Source: Sipunculus nudus (taxonomy: Eukaryota > Annelida > Sipuncula > Golfingiida > Sipunculidae). From it: a stretch of DNA of 64,000 nucleotides. This document shows positions 24,179 to 35,814 of the stretch, in pieces. A model generated the notes under the pieces. The model was not told the DNA's origin and made no database searches. It saw only the letters and a program-made list of their open reading frames with translations. The stretch is taken from assembly GCA_026874595.1 (NCBI GenBank), contig CM049317.1, positions 19,799,882-19,863,881 on the forward strand, given 5' to 3'. The first letter of the stretch is position 1; every line of letters begins with the position of its first letter. The position numbers were made by a program, and so were the translations under genes.

Positions 24179-24330
24179 AATTCTTCCCTTATAAGCTGGA
24201 ATATTATGGAAGTGTGGAATTTGATAGACCAGTCTGCTGACCAATTACATATAAAATATAATAATTGCATGATTTCCCAAGACGTTCTTCACATTATGTC
24301 TTCAGGCAAATAGAGTCTATGCAGTTATTC
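23480..24330. other. Upstream flank of pseudogene B, no gene seen
   Basis: No gene is recognisable. 23540-23690 resembles the 8220-8350 stretch (ACAAACTAC-CCATGTAAACATGCAT and GCATGCAACAAAATGAT). A (TA)n tract is at 24128-24175. Confidence 0.4.
24128..24175. repeat. (TA)n microsatellite
   Basis: About 24 units, in the flank between units B and C. Confidence 0.95.
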
Positions 24331-24870
24331 GTCCGACCAAACAAAGCATCTTTTTCCACTTTGTTCAGGATTTGCTTGCTGTTCATGTGGATGAAACACA
24401 TTGTTCAAATTTGTTAACTTACGAAATTTGCATGGCAGCCGTGAACCTCAAGAAGGGTCTAAACTTTCAGGTCACTGTTGCCTTATTTGGTATTGTTAAG
24501 GGTATTTTCCAAGCAACTTTCTTAATAGCTAAACAGAAATCGCACATTCATACAGATGTATTTTGCGAACACGAAAGATTACTAAGTTGATTTACATAGC
24601 TTTCAAATATGCATTGAAGATGCTAGCCAGTGGTTCAACACATTGGCAGCCGAGCTAACATATTCCTCCAGTGCAAGGGCCTGCAACAGTCTCAGGGAAG
24701 TCATGTGAGTCAGCTCTAGGTGTGAATTTGCTGATAACGAGGGTGTGAAGTACGCCTTGTCCAGGGGCCAAATAGGCCCTGTAATGTACGGAAGGAAAAC
24801 GTAACCAAGTTATTAAGCTTATTATAGCAAGAACGTCTTCAAAGAAAACATGCACACGCAAACATGCACA

Positions 24871-24872
<2 letters not shown>

Positions 24873-24954
<82 letters not shown>
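24873..24954. repeat. Compound (TA)n(GA)n microsatellite
   Basis: About 23 TA units run directly into about 18 GA units, with one AAA break near 24939. In unit B the equivalent place has only a short GAGAGAGAGAG (18470-18479). Confidence 0.95.
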
Positions 24955-27465
24955 ATTTGTATATACCAGGAACAAAAAATAACAGGGGCTGCTGCGGACA
25001 CTCTGATCGACCATTCATATATTGGTAAAATAAGAGATTAAGATTTATAAAAACGTCACAGTTATAATCATGTATGATCAAATATCTGATGTCATTTCTC
25101 AAGTAGCACACGCCTAGCAGAAAGGCCATCGAGGGTTATGCAGGTAGATGTTTCCTACGATTATGTGCCGCACGAGTTGGAATCTACATATTTATATAGT
25201 TTCCCTTTGTTTTACAGACTTGTGTTTTACTGCATAAAAATAGCCTCTCATCTTGAACAAATCTTGAACATTTTTTTTAAAATGATATCATCATTTTATA
25301 TAATACATAAGTAATTGTCATATACTGTTTATATACCGAAAGCATAATACAATATATACCTCGGCATTGTCATGGACACACGAAGACGGTAAAAACTGGA
25401 CAATAACGACTGAGATTTTAAAAGTGTAAGCTAATTCTAAGGTTTAGGATATGATACTCTATAAGAATTGTCGAGAAGGCCCTAGTCGGGTCTGCCGATG
25501 GTCGATGTATCAGAAAAGTGAAATAACTTCAAATTAGCCAAACATATAAAATACAGCCGCTTTCTAATTAACCTGATGGTTTGTGTGTCAAGCGCTTTTT
25601 GTTGCAAATTGTGCAATATGCTATCCTCGTGGGGCGATAAACCTGAACTTCCTAACACCTCATTATCTCGAGCTCACACCTAAGGTGCGATCTGGCACAC
25701 CTCGGACACACCACCAGATTTGCCGAAAGTATGTGGCCATAATACCCCTAATATAACATGTGTATTTTACAATTCTCGCTTTGGTTTAATTCTAAGGGAT
25801 ACTCATACACGGAATCAACTTCACACTAAAGCGGGCTTGTTTCACGACAAAGGACGGGAGACGTTGTTTTTTTTGCAAGCTTTCCACATCTTTCCTGCTT
25901 TCGAACGATCCTGCGCACTGAGGATTGCAAATTATGCCATTTAATTGTATGAGACCAATAAATAAATGAACTGCTATTCATTACTATCTACGAAGTGTTT
26001 ATTGATAAATTAAAGAGATGTCTTACTGCATATTACTGATAAATATACGACATACAAACATGTCATACACACTCGCGGAAACCAGAAAAGATTACGGGTA
26101 GTGAAATTGTTAATTTAAATGTCTGTTGTACAGTGCGAATTAGAGTTAAGTGTAGTCAGTGAAGGAAACCTTTCCTCTGCATGGGTTTTAAGGGTCACAG
26201 GTAAAGTTGTATGATTTTCTGTCGCGCATAAGTTTTAAAATTGACGTTTTCAAAAGAATTTTAACTTGCGGCAGACGCCACAGTGCCCGTACGATCTAAA
26301 TAATGACCACTTGGATATTCTGTCAAATTATAGAACGTTTCTGGCCAGGTAGTAGCTGCTTAACTTAAAATTATATCGGGATTGATTTATATGAAGAAGG
26401 AGACAACGGTATAAATCATAAGTGATTAGTATAGATATACTAATATGCTCTGCTTCTCGTAAACTTCTCACCATTATTGAGACAGGTAGCTGTAGTAACA
26501 AAGCAAAATACATGTTCACATCATTTCCTTCATGTTTGTACTTTGTCACAAGAACGTGGGGTACGTTCGGAGTTCCTGTTATGACTAGCTTTAACTTAAG
26601 TGAAATACTCATCCTGATTTCGGGCAATATTGTTAACTGTTTGACATGGGAACGAGGATGATGACCAATTCTGTCACCAGCTTCACACATGTTCGTTCAC
26701 GGGTGCTGACCACCAGAGGGACTGGGAACTTAATAAAGCTTTAGAACACAGGCGATCAGTACACGTACATTATGTAACTGTTGATTAATATGCCTATTTA
26801 TTGCTCAGAATGGTAATTTCTTAATTTATTTGTTTTGTTCAGCCTATTAAAATGAAAATTTTCTTGTATGGGTGTAACGTGATATATGGCCCTAATATTA
26901 GTCAATCACCCTTGGTATAACATACAAGTCAGAGATACGAGTAACACGGGCCAATCAAAGGGACGTTGTATAGAATACATCCTAAGTTTATTCGTCTTTA
27001 TTAATCTTGCCATCAGAATGTTTACATGTCAAACTGAGAAATGGTAGAAATCGTTTAATTAATCCACGATTCTTTCCAGATTACGAAAATATGAGTAATT
27101 TAGAATTTTGTCGGACATATGAAAAAATCAATTTCTTAATCAATAATTCATGTAATAGCCTCATGAATAACATTTTAATTGCAGTTGTTCATACGTGCTT
27201 AAGTCTCCCGATTAAAACTCGCACATCTGACCTCAACAATACGCCAAGCGGACCCCCTCTGGGGAAGACGTCCCGGACTAACGGAGTATTCTTCAGTACA
27301 TGTATATTAAAAAAAGAAGAAAATATATTAACTTAAGGCAGTACCTGAATTTTGCTTTAGTTTTCTCAGCGTTCCCCAGAAATGTCATATTCCATACACC
27401 TATATCAGCTGTTTGTCTTTTTGCCTCTTGCATAAAAAGTTACTTCTCGGTAATATATCATTTTT

Positions 27466-27525
27466 AAAAATTCCAGTTTGCTTTACAGATCATATAAAAA
27501 TTCCAGTTTGCTTTACAGTTCATAT
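27466..27525. repeat. Two-copy 30-nt tandem repeat
   Basis: AAAAATTCCAGTTTGCTTTA plus CAG and a CATAT spacer occurs twice in a row with one base change. It is single-copy in unit B. Confidence 0.85.
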
Positions 27526-27894
27526 ATCTAACATCTAACACAGAACTCTACATGTATAGAAATAACAAATTTATGGTTTTCTCTCACCTGTATTAACCGA
27601 CTTCTGATGCAATAAACAAAACAAAACATATTCCTTCAAGTATTGGTTATTTTTGATTATTATATCCAGATGTGGAAAAGAGCATTGATTAGGATTCCGG
27701 TTTAGAGTTCGGGCTAGGAATAATCTATCAAAATAAATCTTCCATTTAGGTATTACAGCATTTTCTTTTTTAGGACATGCTCTCGATAATTTAACATGTT
27801 AGGTATAACGCACACTAACGCTTTACATAAATGAAAACAAATTAAATGCTGAATAATTTATTATTTCAAAGCTCCAGATGGGCATATAAGACAT

Positions 27895-28843
27895 TTAACT
27901 CTTGTTCCACATGGCATAGAGAATTTTCCACTTGTCATCCACCTTCTTCCAGATAGCCAGACCTCTGCAATTCAATTAAAAAGCAAAATATTGTAAAATA
28001 CCAACATCTGCTCAAGTATCCTTATTTGTTTAAGGTATTCACGAGAATGTTAAAAATAAGGCCACTGTTTCATTTTTATCAATACACCTGATAAGCAGAT
28101 ACTGATAAATGAGACAAAAGGGGAATTACCACTCAGGCAAGAAAATGTATGTTCATCTAGCATTCACCAGACAGCTCCATATTTTTTCTTTTAAAAAAAT
28201 ATCACATAAAACCCCTTTAGGGACAATTTTAAAAAGACGTTAGTGGCGCATTTGTGGGAGTGCGTTTTAATAAAGATGTAAACATAAACAAAACATTTAA
28301 GAACTCTTAACTTTCTAAAAAAAAATTTCATTAAAAACTAAAAACGCAGATGAAACGTAAGAGTAAGAAGTTAACAGAATCGCAAAAAAATCGCTTAAAT
28401 CAGATTTCCTGCAATTTATATATTGATATGTAAATATTTTTGTATGATCTTGACAAAAAGAAATTAATTCGCTTGATTTGTACAAAAAAGTTTTATACAA
28501 TTCTGCTCAAAATATAAGGGTTTTTGAGACCAAAATAAATCTTTATATTACACATTATTAGTAAAATAAAGCGAAATGTTAAATATATCTCTGGAAACTA
28601 ATATTTTTTTAATTAACTATAGTCATTTTTAAAATGAGCATGAGTCATAATGATGGAAAAACTAAAAACATACTTTCCAGTTTCCAACACTTTTCCGTTT
28701 GCCCCATCCTCCTCATACCGGACATCCTGTATGGCAATGTTTCCCATGATGTCTAGCTTCCTGCTACGGGACTTGGCATCCTTGACGTATTTCAGGGCGC
28801 TACGGATCAAGGCCAAGATGTTTGCTTGTAGAAAAAAAATATG

Positions 28844-28884
<41 letters not shown>

Positions 28885-29442
28885 CAATTAGTACATGGTA
28901 TATTGTTTTTGACATGTACTACATCTTTATTTATCATACAGCATATACTGTTATATTAATAATGTGTTACATCATATTCTTATATTAAAAATTTACATAT
29001 GAATTACATATTTACATTGAAACACATTGTTTTGAAAACAAAGCTGGTTATGACTATATAAAGAGATTTTAATCTAGATTTGCATAGGCACAAGTTTTTT
29101 TTTGTTATTTGTGTGTGTTTCCTTGAAGGTGTATATACCTTTGAAAGTTTAAGCTCATCGAGAGTAATACATTATAGCATTTGATAAAATGATGAATGGG
29201 CTATTCTGATAAAGGATCAATAAAATAATTCGTTCTCAACATCAGACAAATAAATCAGGTTGATTTTGATTCTGACCTTTGCCGGTGGTTGCTTTCTCTC
29301 CTGGGGGTAGGATGTAAGCCCCGGGCGCGTACAGTTGATCGTACAGTTGTTCAGGGTTTGGATGGTCTGCATGCCGGTGAAAATAGTTAAGCTGTCTCAT
29401 GATCTGTTCTTCATCGCTCTCTGAAAAGACATTCCAGGTTAA

Positions 29443-29507
<65 letters not shown>

Positions 29508-30009
29508 TTACATGAACCGTTTATACCAAACAGGTCATATTACATTAAAATAATTAAAAAAAAAGGAAAAACAATAAAAAAATGAACAAAATGAACCTTT
29601 TTGGTTGAAATAAGTGCCATAGACGCATAAGAATCACTTTATTAACCAAACAAACTACGCTATAAGACATACTGTTGCTCAAAAAAAAAACTAATTCTTT
29701 GATATTTTGCTGAATCACGGTAGCCTTTACTGTTTATTTATTTATTCTAAACACCAAGTATTCAAGAAATTCGGAGCTAAAACAATACGTCTGTTAAACA
29801 TCTAAATACAAGTTAGCTGCTCTATAGAGAACACACACAGCACATGTAAGGCGTCAGGGGATGTTCAAGTGACTGATGGAAGGATCATCTATATATGTAC
29901 TACATTCTCGCCATTTTTCTATCAATTTATCTATCGTTCTCTTACCTTCCTGCCCAAATACCACCGCCGACAGACATACGGCAACAAGAGCTGCTTGTAG
30001 GAGACCCAT
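27895..30009 (-). CDS. Secreted NTF2-like (DUF4440/SnoaL-like) protein, locus C, 4 exons, intact
   Basis: Four exons join on the minus strand: 30009-29946, 29420-29277, 28824-28674 and 27964-27895. They total 429 nt, or 142 aa plus stop. Every junction is GT-AG, and phases 1-1-2 agree throughout. Exon 1 starts MGLLQAALVAVCLSAVVFG, a clear signal peptide, so the product is probably secreted. Exon 2 has an acidic/helical start (ESDEEQIMRQL) and then LYDQLYAPGAYILPPGEK-TTGK, like the 'LY-x-DA-x-LLPPG-x-x-x-G' core of DUF4440 proteins. Exon 3 has ILALIRSALKYVKDAK and a DIMGNIAIQDVRYEEDG strand. Exon 4 ends GLAIWKKVDDKWKILYAMWN, the usual last strand of this family. Members are cone-shaped alpha+beta domains; many bind small ligands, but the substrate here is unknown and I assign no reaction. 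This is the only copy in the window without a stop or frameshift. The fold call is strong, while the biological role is open. Confidence 0.8.
28850..28882. repeat. (TA)n microsatellite next to the exon 3 acceptor of gene C
   Basis: About 16 units, starting 26 nt upstream (minus sense) of exon 3 of the intact gene. Confidence 0.95.
29453..29501. repeat. (TA)n microsatellite next to the exon 2 acceptor of gene C
   Basis: About 24 units, 33 nt upstream (minus sense) of exon 2. Confidence 0.95.
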
Positions 30010-30080
30010 GGTTCGAACCTGTCGCTTTAGCTACCTTGACTGGATAAACTGGAAATGCGTCGGTATGGCTGATGTTCCCC

Positions 30081-30090
30081 TTTATATAGT
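30081..30090 (-). promoter_or_regulatory. TATA box of locus C
   Basis: On the minus strand the sequence reads CTATATAAAGGGG about 75 nt before the ATG of locus C. This is a good TATA element and would place the transcription start near 30055, leaving a short 5' UTR of about 45 nt. The position is an inference from motif and spacing only. Confidence 0.55.
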
Positions 30091-30099
30091 TTAGGGAAC

Positions 30100-30739
30100 A
30101 AAGAGCCCACAGATTCCTGCGAATATCTCCCACTGGCGGATATTGCATACGTGTCAGCTGCGGCTGCTAGTGATTCCCCTGTCATGCTCACCTGATGTTA
30201 TTCTTGTGAAGAATTCATCCAAATAACATCCAATTATACAAATACACATTTACGAAAAGTCATCAGCAATCTGACACATGGTCTATACATACGTAAAGAC
30301 ATGCTTTGATAACTCAAACATTGAGCATATTGCTCTTCCTGTACACCTTAACGGAAAACTGCTAACCAAAATACAGTTATTCCTTAACAAAGGATACTTA
30401 AACTGTAATCTACATCGTGTGTTAAGAAATATATTAAAAAAAAAGGCACAAACAATAAAATGTTATTAGACAAACATGAAAAACTATTTATTCCACCGTG
30501 GTAGGTACAACAAATGGTAACATGTGTATTTAAAAGTGATCTGCGCACTACCGGAGACAGGTACTATTCAAACAATATCAGCATTTTTGTTGATTGTTTC
30601 AGTTCGTATACATCAACATATATTAATGAGGGACTGGTATGTGTGCTATGGCGAGGTTCTAAGGTAAATTGATTGTTTTAAACATATATAAGCATATAAA
30701 TTTTTAATTTAACCTCATCATTTTTATGTATTTATACAA

Positions 30740-30792
<53 letters not shown>

Positions 30793-32790
30793 TCCAGCTA
30801 AAATAAATCTAAGCTGTAATATTGATAAATAGACACTATGGGACATTACAACCTTCTGTTCTCATTACCAAATGTCTTCCAGGGAAATTAATCGTATTAC
30901 CTAGAAGATAATAAAATACAATATATGCTCGAGTTTCCGAAATGATCTTAGATACAGATGACTGCTGCCTCGACATTCTTTGCACTGACGAAATGTGAAT
31001 AACAATCCGGGTAATGCAGTAGTGTATCAGCTTCATGAAAATTTGGTTGTGCTCTAGATAGACGGGCTTCATCTGATAGCTGATCGCTGCGTCCATAACA
31101 TATTTAAACACTTTGAATTTTAAAACTAATCCAACCAATCATTTTTTCACTTTCCGATACGGATGAAATGGTCGCCATCTATTTGGATGCTTGGAATCTG
31201 AAATGTCGCAAGCTAGGGTAACCACATATTAAGCAGTGTTCCTTAAAGTCGAAATACTTTGCTTGAGACCTACTTTAGGAAATGGTTCACTTTGTGTATG
31301 GATCAACCGTTTCGTAAGAAACGCGATTTGTTTTTGTTTTAATGTGTATGACGGGACAAATGATTTATGGCACTCCAGTGTGAGGGCTGGGTCTCCATTT
31401 CATTCAGGCTGTAGTGTAACATGTAACAAATCGGCTCATTTTTAACATGAAATAATGATGGTGCTTACTTTCTCAGGGCCCACTCTTATAAGTGGTTGTT
31501 TTTCTCCAATGGACATTGGAAATAAACACAGATTCTCTACTATCCTCACCTATTGCGACAGGGTGTATTTAAAGATGGTATAACTTATGTATGAGGCCTT
31601 TTGCGGGCTTCCCTGAAATTTTTGTATCTGGAAATATTGGTAAGTGAATAGACATCAATTAAGCATTTGATTTCATCAATCGTCTTGCGTGAAGGATATT
31701 TATCCTGGGGTTTATAAATGGTATTTTTAACATATCTCACTTTGGACATTTTCTTTTTACAACTGTATGTATTATTATGGATTTATTGCAGAAAGAGTTT
31801 CTGAGAATGTATAGCCTTTTATATTTTTTAAAGCAGCTAAATTTACTGGTTTTCAATCATAAACCGAAATGATTTTTGAAAGCGGTTAAACCAAGGATCA
31901 AATGCATACATTAACTATAGCGTAAGGTTGCTTCAAATATTCCGTAGGTAACGTTTCTGTGTATAATGCGAGTCTTAGGCATATTAGGAGGAGCTCTGGT
32001 GTAGTTTAATTTGCTTTTTTGCTTTTTATAAATGGAACTCTTTAAGGCCTTTGATTACATTAATGTATCAAGGTGAAGAATCTTCCTCAACAACATTTTA
32101 TCAAAACCCTTACAGCATATTTTTCATAAGGGTTTCATTAGTTCTATTGATCATTTCTATCTTCATAAACTGCAGTGGGAAATATTTAGAAACTGCAAAT
32201 ATGCTGTAGGCGAGAATTCAGGCCTGCTGCACGTAACATATTTTCTGTACCATCATTTACTCTTTCAGAAATTAAGTTATCAATATGTTTTCAGAACAAT
32301 AGCTAAAAATACGGAAGAAATTACACCAGGTTTTCATGTTTAAATACGGTGAAGTTACACAGACTTGACTATGATTACACTTTTCTTCAATCAACGTTAA
32401 CAAAAATTGCCTAAGGGTGCAAGCTTGGCACCCGGCGGATTTAGAATCACAATCATCTGGTAAACAAAATCAAATCATATTTTTTCTACCAAAGAGCAAG
32501 GTTAGGGTGATTTTCGGGTCTGGCAACCATACGACAGATAATCAGGCCGAACGAAATAGAAAGCGGTTGATTTTACACTCAAAAATGCATTCATGTCTCT
32601 CCGCCTTTTTTGCATTCAACAGCATTAGGGAGAAACTCTAAATGTGGATCTAAATGTGGATATATACAATCCTTAAGAATCCTTTCTTTTAATATTTTTT
32701 TTAATCATGGACCATTAAAACTGTATGAAACATATAAGACCAATTTAAAAAAAAAAGTATTCAGGTTCAGAAAAAAATGGTGAAAACATG
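30100..32790. other. Intergenic block between gene C and the PLE, no gene seen
   Basis: Open frames at 30836-31138, 31236-31445 and 32417-32641 have no recognisable domain and no splice context I could build on. A (TA)n tract lies at 30743-30789. I found no similarity to the duplicated units. Confidence 0.45.
30743..30789. repeat. (TA)n microsatellite
   Basis: About 23 units, between gene C and the PLE. Confidence 0.95.
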
Positions 32791-32798
32791 ACACAAGG

Positions 32799-32801
<3 letters not shown>

Positions 32802-32857
<56 letters not shown>
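32802..32857. repeat. (TA)n microsatellite just past the PLE 3' end
   Basis: 28 units, about 45 nt from the candidate ribozyme. Confidence 0.95.
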
Positions 32858-32859
<2 letters not shown>

Positions 32860-32860
<1 letters not shown>

Positions 32861-34440
32861 ACATTATATATGTAATATATATCAAACAGTCCGAGAGTTC
32901 AGCTCATGTTCGATTTATGACACACTACGGTCCGTTTCGCCTAGAAGGCTCTTCAGGTGTGATCATGAGTATGGTGTGGTTACAACGCGTACTGCGTGCA
33001 TAATTGGATTGGGGTCCGCTGGAGCGTATAGGATATGGGTTGCCTAATTTTTAACGAGGAGGAATTTGTTTTGGTGCCTGCATTTGCTTATTAATTCTGA
33101 TCTTGTGCTTAGTATTGAACATTTTCGTCTGGTTATAATGAATAGTTTTTCCCACAGGCATAACTGACAGCGTTTTGTGATATTTGAGTAGGAGTTGGCC
33201 TGTTGTAGTATGTTCCACTTAAGTTCGAACTTAATGTTTTTTTCGCGTAACTGCCAAATGTATTTTCTCAGCTCTGTTTCTTTACATTTATGTTGAAGCT
33301 TGAAGGAACTCTCATGATTATACCACCGTTTTTTTAATTCCGTATCGCAAGCACATATGTATGCTTTGGTGCCTTGTTGTGTGATAACGGTGGCTTCGTA
33401 TACGATGTTTTTTTGTCAGGCATCGACCCTGCAGGGGGCAATCATCAGGTTTTTGGCAATTGCATTTGCTCTTGTCTTTTTTCCTCTTTGCTTAGGATTG
33501 GTTTATCATGTACACTGATGGTGTTGCCAATATTGTCCATACAACTGTAACTAACCTTAACATTGTTGCGATTGAATATTGGATGGAGTATACGCCCCTC
33601 TGGGAAATGTCTGTCCAAAAGTAGTAAGAAACGCCTTTCCACTCTCGTTGAGACGTGCTTACTAAAAGGGGGGTAACACCATATTATCTTTCTTTTCCGG
33701 TTGCGTTTGGTTGAAGCTGTTGTATCTTGGATGTACTTAAGCTTGTACTGGTATCCTGCTTTATCGAGGGCCATTTGATATTCTCGTGATGTGGCACTGA
33801 ATTCTGTTTCGTTGCTCGATATGTTTGATAATCAGCGGTTGATGGAGCTTGGGATGGATTGTATTATAGAAGGCGGATGGTTGGAGAGTTTGTTTACGTA
33901 CTGTATGGTATTGTTTGGTTTAGTGTATGGCCTGTATGAATTGTAAGCCAGGTTAAGTGTAACGTCCAGGAAGTTGGTGATCTTGCAGTACGGTACCGTG
34001 GTGATGCGGAGTCCTAATTTATTTAGTATGGAATTGAGATCTTTTGCTAGTCTGTCTGCTGCTGATGGGGCGGTTTTACGCAGGACCGCCAGCCCGTCAC
34101 CCCTGTATAGGCCAACTGAGCCGTTACGGAAAAGGGGTTCCATCTTTTTCAGTATGTATGCGCCAACTAACTCACAGGTTTCTGCGCCATCATAGGACCC
34201 CATGGTGACGTCGAATAGGTCTGCTTGTGTTGCTTTTGCCATCATGAGTTGTCGTGGAACAACAGGGTGTCCTTTGCGTGTAGAATTATTTCCTTTTCAC
34301 TTGGGGATATGTCTGTAACTGTTGAGGCGAAATCAAGTACTTGTTTCAGGAGGTTCTTACTAATTGTTGACGCAAGGTAATGAACCTATATTAATTTATA
34401 AGCCAGCTCCATTCCGTTAAGCACTCTCCCACTGTCGTCA
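32860..34440 (-). mobile_element. Penelope-like retroelement (PLE) remnant, RT plus GIY-YIG
   Basis: Reading the minus strand from about 34374, the frames give EIILHAKDTLLFHDN, then GSYDGAETCELVGAYILKKM, GLYRGDGLAVL (RT active-site region), ITNFLDVTLNLAYNSYRPYT and SNHPPSIIQ. These are followed by KIIWCYPPFSKHV and IFNRNNVKVSYSCM. After a frameshift near 33450 comes a Cys-rich linker, CNCQKPDDCPLQGRC. After another shift at an A7 run near 33415 comes a GIY-YIG-like domain with CACDTELKKRWYNHESSF and CQLCLWEKLFII, ending at a TAG at 33046-33044. The layout RT, CCCC linker, GIY-YIG is that of endonuclease-bearing PLEs. At least three frame disruptions (near 34245, 33450, 33415) and a D-to-G change in the YxDD-type box show it is inactive. 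A hammerhead-like RNA follows. Confidence 0.8.
32903..32969 (-). ncRNA. Candidate type I hammerhead ribozyme at the PLE 3' end
   Basis: On the minus strand the core reads CTGAAGA, then GCC-TTCTA-GGC (stem II, 3 bp, 5 nt loop), then GAAAC, then a tiny stem III (AC/GT plus G-C around a 3-nt loop) closing at the cleavage triplet GTA. Stem I has CACAC before the core pairing with GTGTG after the triplet, then an asymmetric internal loop, then CTCATG pairing with CATGAG. All canonical core bases (CUGANGA, GAAA, NUH) are present. Predicted cleavage falls between 32926 and 32925. Hammerheads with very short stem III are known in the repeats of PLEs, which fits the place, about 75 nt past the GIY-YIG stop codon. 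The call is by hand folding only. Confidence 0.75.
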
Positions 34441-34663
34441 ATGATGGACCGAGTCAATTTTTACTATTCGATGAAGAACATACCTATCCCTACCAACAAC
34501 GAATACTTAAAAGAGATAAATCGAAAAAATGGAAAAAAGTAATAAAAAAGAATGCGCTGGAAAGCATTTTTCCATTTACAACAAGACCTAAGCCACATTA
34601 CTAAGGAAACCTTCAGTTTCAAGTCCAGAAAAACACTGCCCTCTGTTGACGCAAGGTAATCAA

Positions 34664-34665
<2 letters not shown>
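34400..34665 (+). mobile_element. Possible inverted 5' part of the PLE
   Basis: On the plus strand, shifting frames read a Lys/Arg-rich KSKKWKKVIKKNALESIF and then HLQQDLSHITKETFSFKSRK, resembling a retroelement N-terminal region, opposite in orientation to the RT part. A 5' inversion on insertion would explain it. The block is bracketed by a near-identical direct repeat, TGTTGACGCAAGGTAAT, at 34365 and 34643. Assignment is weak. Confidence 0.3.

Positions 34666-34719
<54 letters not shown>
34666..34719. repeat. (TA)n microsatellite at the other end of the PLE block
   Basis: 27 units, directly after one copy of the TGTTGACGCAAGGTAAT repeat. Confidence 0.95.
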
Positions 34720-34721
<2 letters not shown>

Positions 34722-35730
34722 GATTTTCCTTTATACTGATGGGAATAAAGTTTATTGTAGAAATGCTCGGTCAATAATGTCATTAAAATCATATCTGATA
34801 AAAAAATCAATCATTTACTTGAAAAAATTAACAATTCGACAGGCCCAGTTAACACAACCAAATTAATGAAGACAATCCAAAAAGCTTATGGCCATGAGAA
34901 CATGACTAATATATATAAAATAGGAGTCATGACTTTAGCCATAGCTGAATGCCTTTCATTTCAAACAGTTTGCTTTTTGGCACTTTTTCAATTTAACATA
35001 CAGTAGTTGTGTTTTACTTCTTCCAAAATTAAATTTTTGCTTTGAAACTGAGACAGACGGATTCAAATTTCTCTCTTTGCCGCAGAGCTGGTACAAATCC
35101 ATAGCATAATCCTGCACTTTGCACTTGTTGACCACCAACTTTGCTCTACAAATGGCCACTGCACCGAATCGTCAAGAGTACATTTACTACCCCTTGTCAG
35201 TAGCTTCAATGTACCAACGAAAGCATATGGCACAACAATTTAATTCCCAGATTCCTTTCTTTCCTTTGAAATAATACAAACTGCTATATTTCTTATACCT
35301 TTCTTGATATAGAAAACGTTATGCTAATAAAAAGTGCTTCAGCAATATTGACATTAAATATTTTTACATACTTGCACTTTTTGACCACTCCGTGACCTTG
35401 ATCTATGTATCAAAGTCATCATATTTGATATCATTTAAAAGCAAAATTATAATACGTTTTCAATGGTATTTCTGTTTTAGTTCTAATCTCAATATCTGAA
35501 AATTTATATACAAACGACCTATCCCTACCTTAAAATGTTTTACCCCGTTGGTGCAATACATTTGTTTGAGGGTTGGCATATAATGAGGGTGATACACACA
35601 AAACGTTATCACCGATGCAATGCTATCACATCTTTTAAAACTCTCGGGGTTGTATACCTTGACAAATATCACAATGAGAATTATTTCCCTCGGATGGTAC
35701 CGACCAACCAGTTTGGCTCAGGGACTAATT

Positions 35731-35814
<84 letters not shown>

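Larger units (their letters stand above)
24330..30060. repeat. Tandem unit C (older duplication, carries intact gene C)
   Basis: Partner of unit B. It carries the only intact gene of the family. Non-coding parts have diverged with many indels, while exons are more alike, as expected if locus C has been under selection. Confidence 0.8.

Noticed and set aside
32417-32641. 74-codon plus-strand frame as a gene
   Set aside because: No domain, no duplicate to test conservation and no splice context; nothing beyond an open frame supports it.
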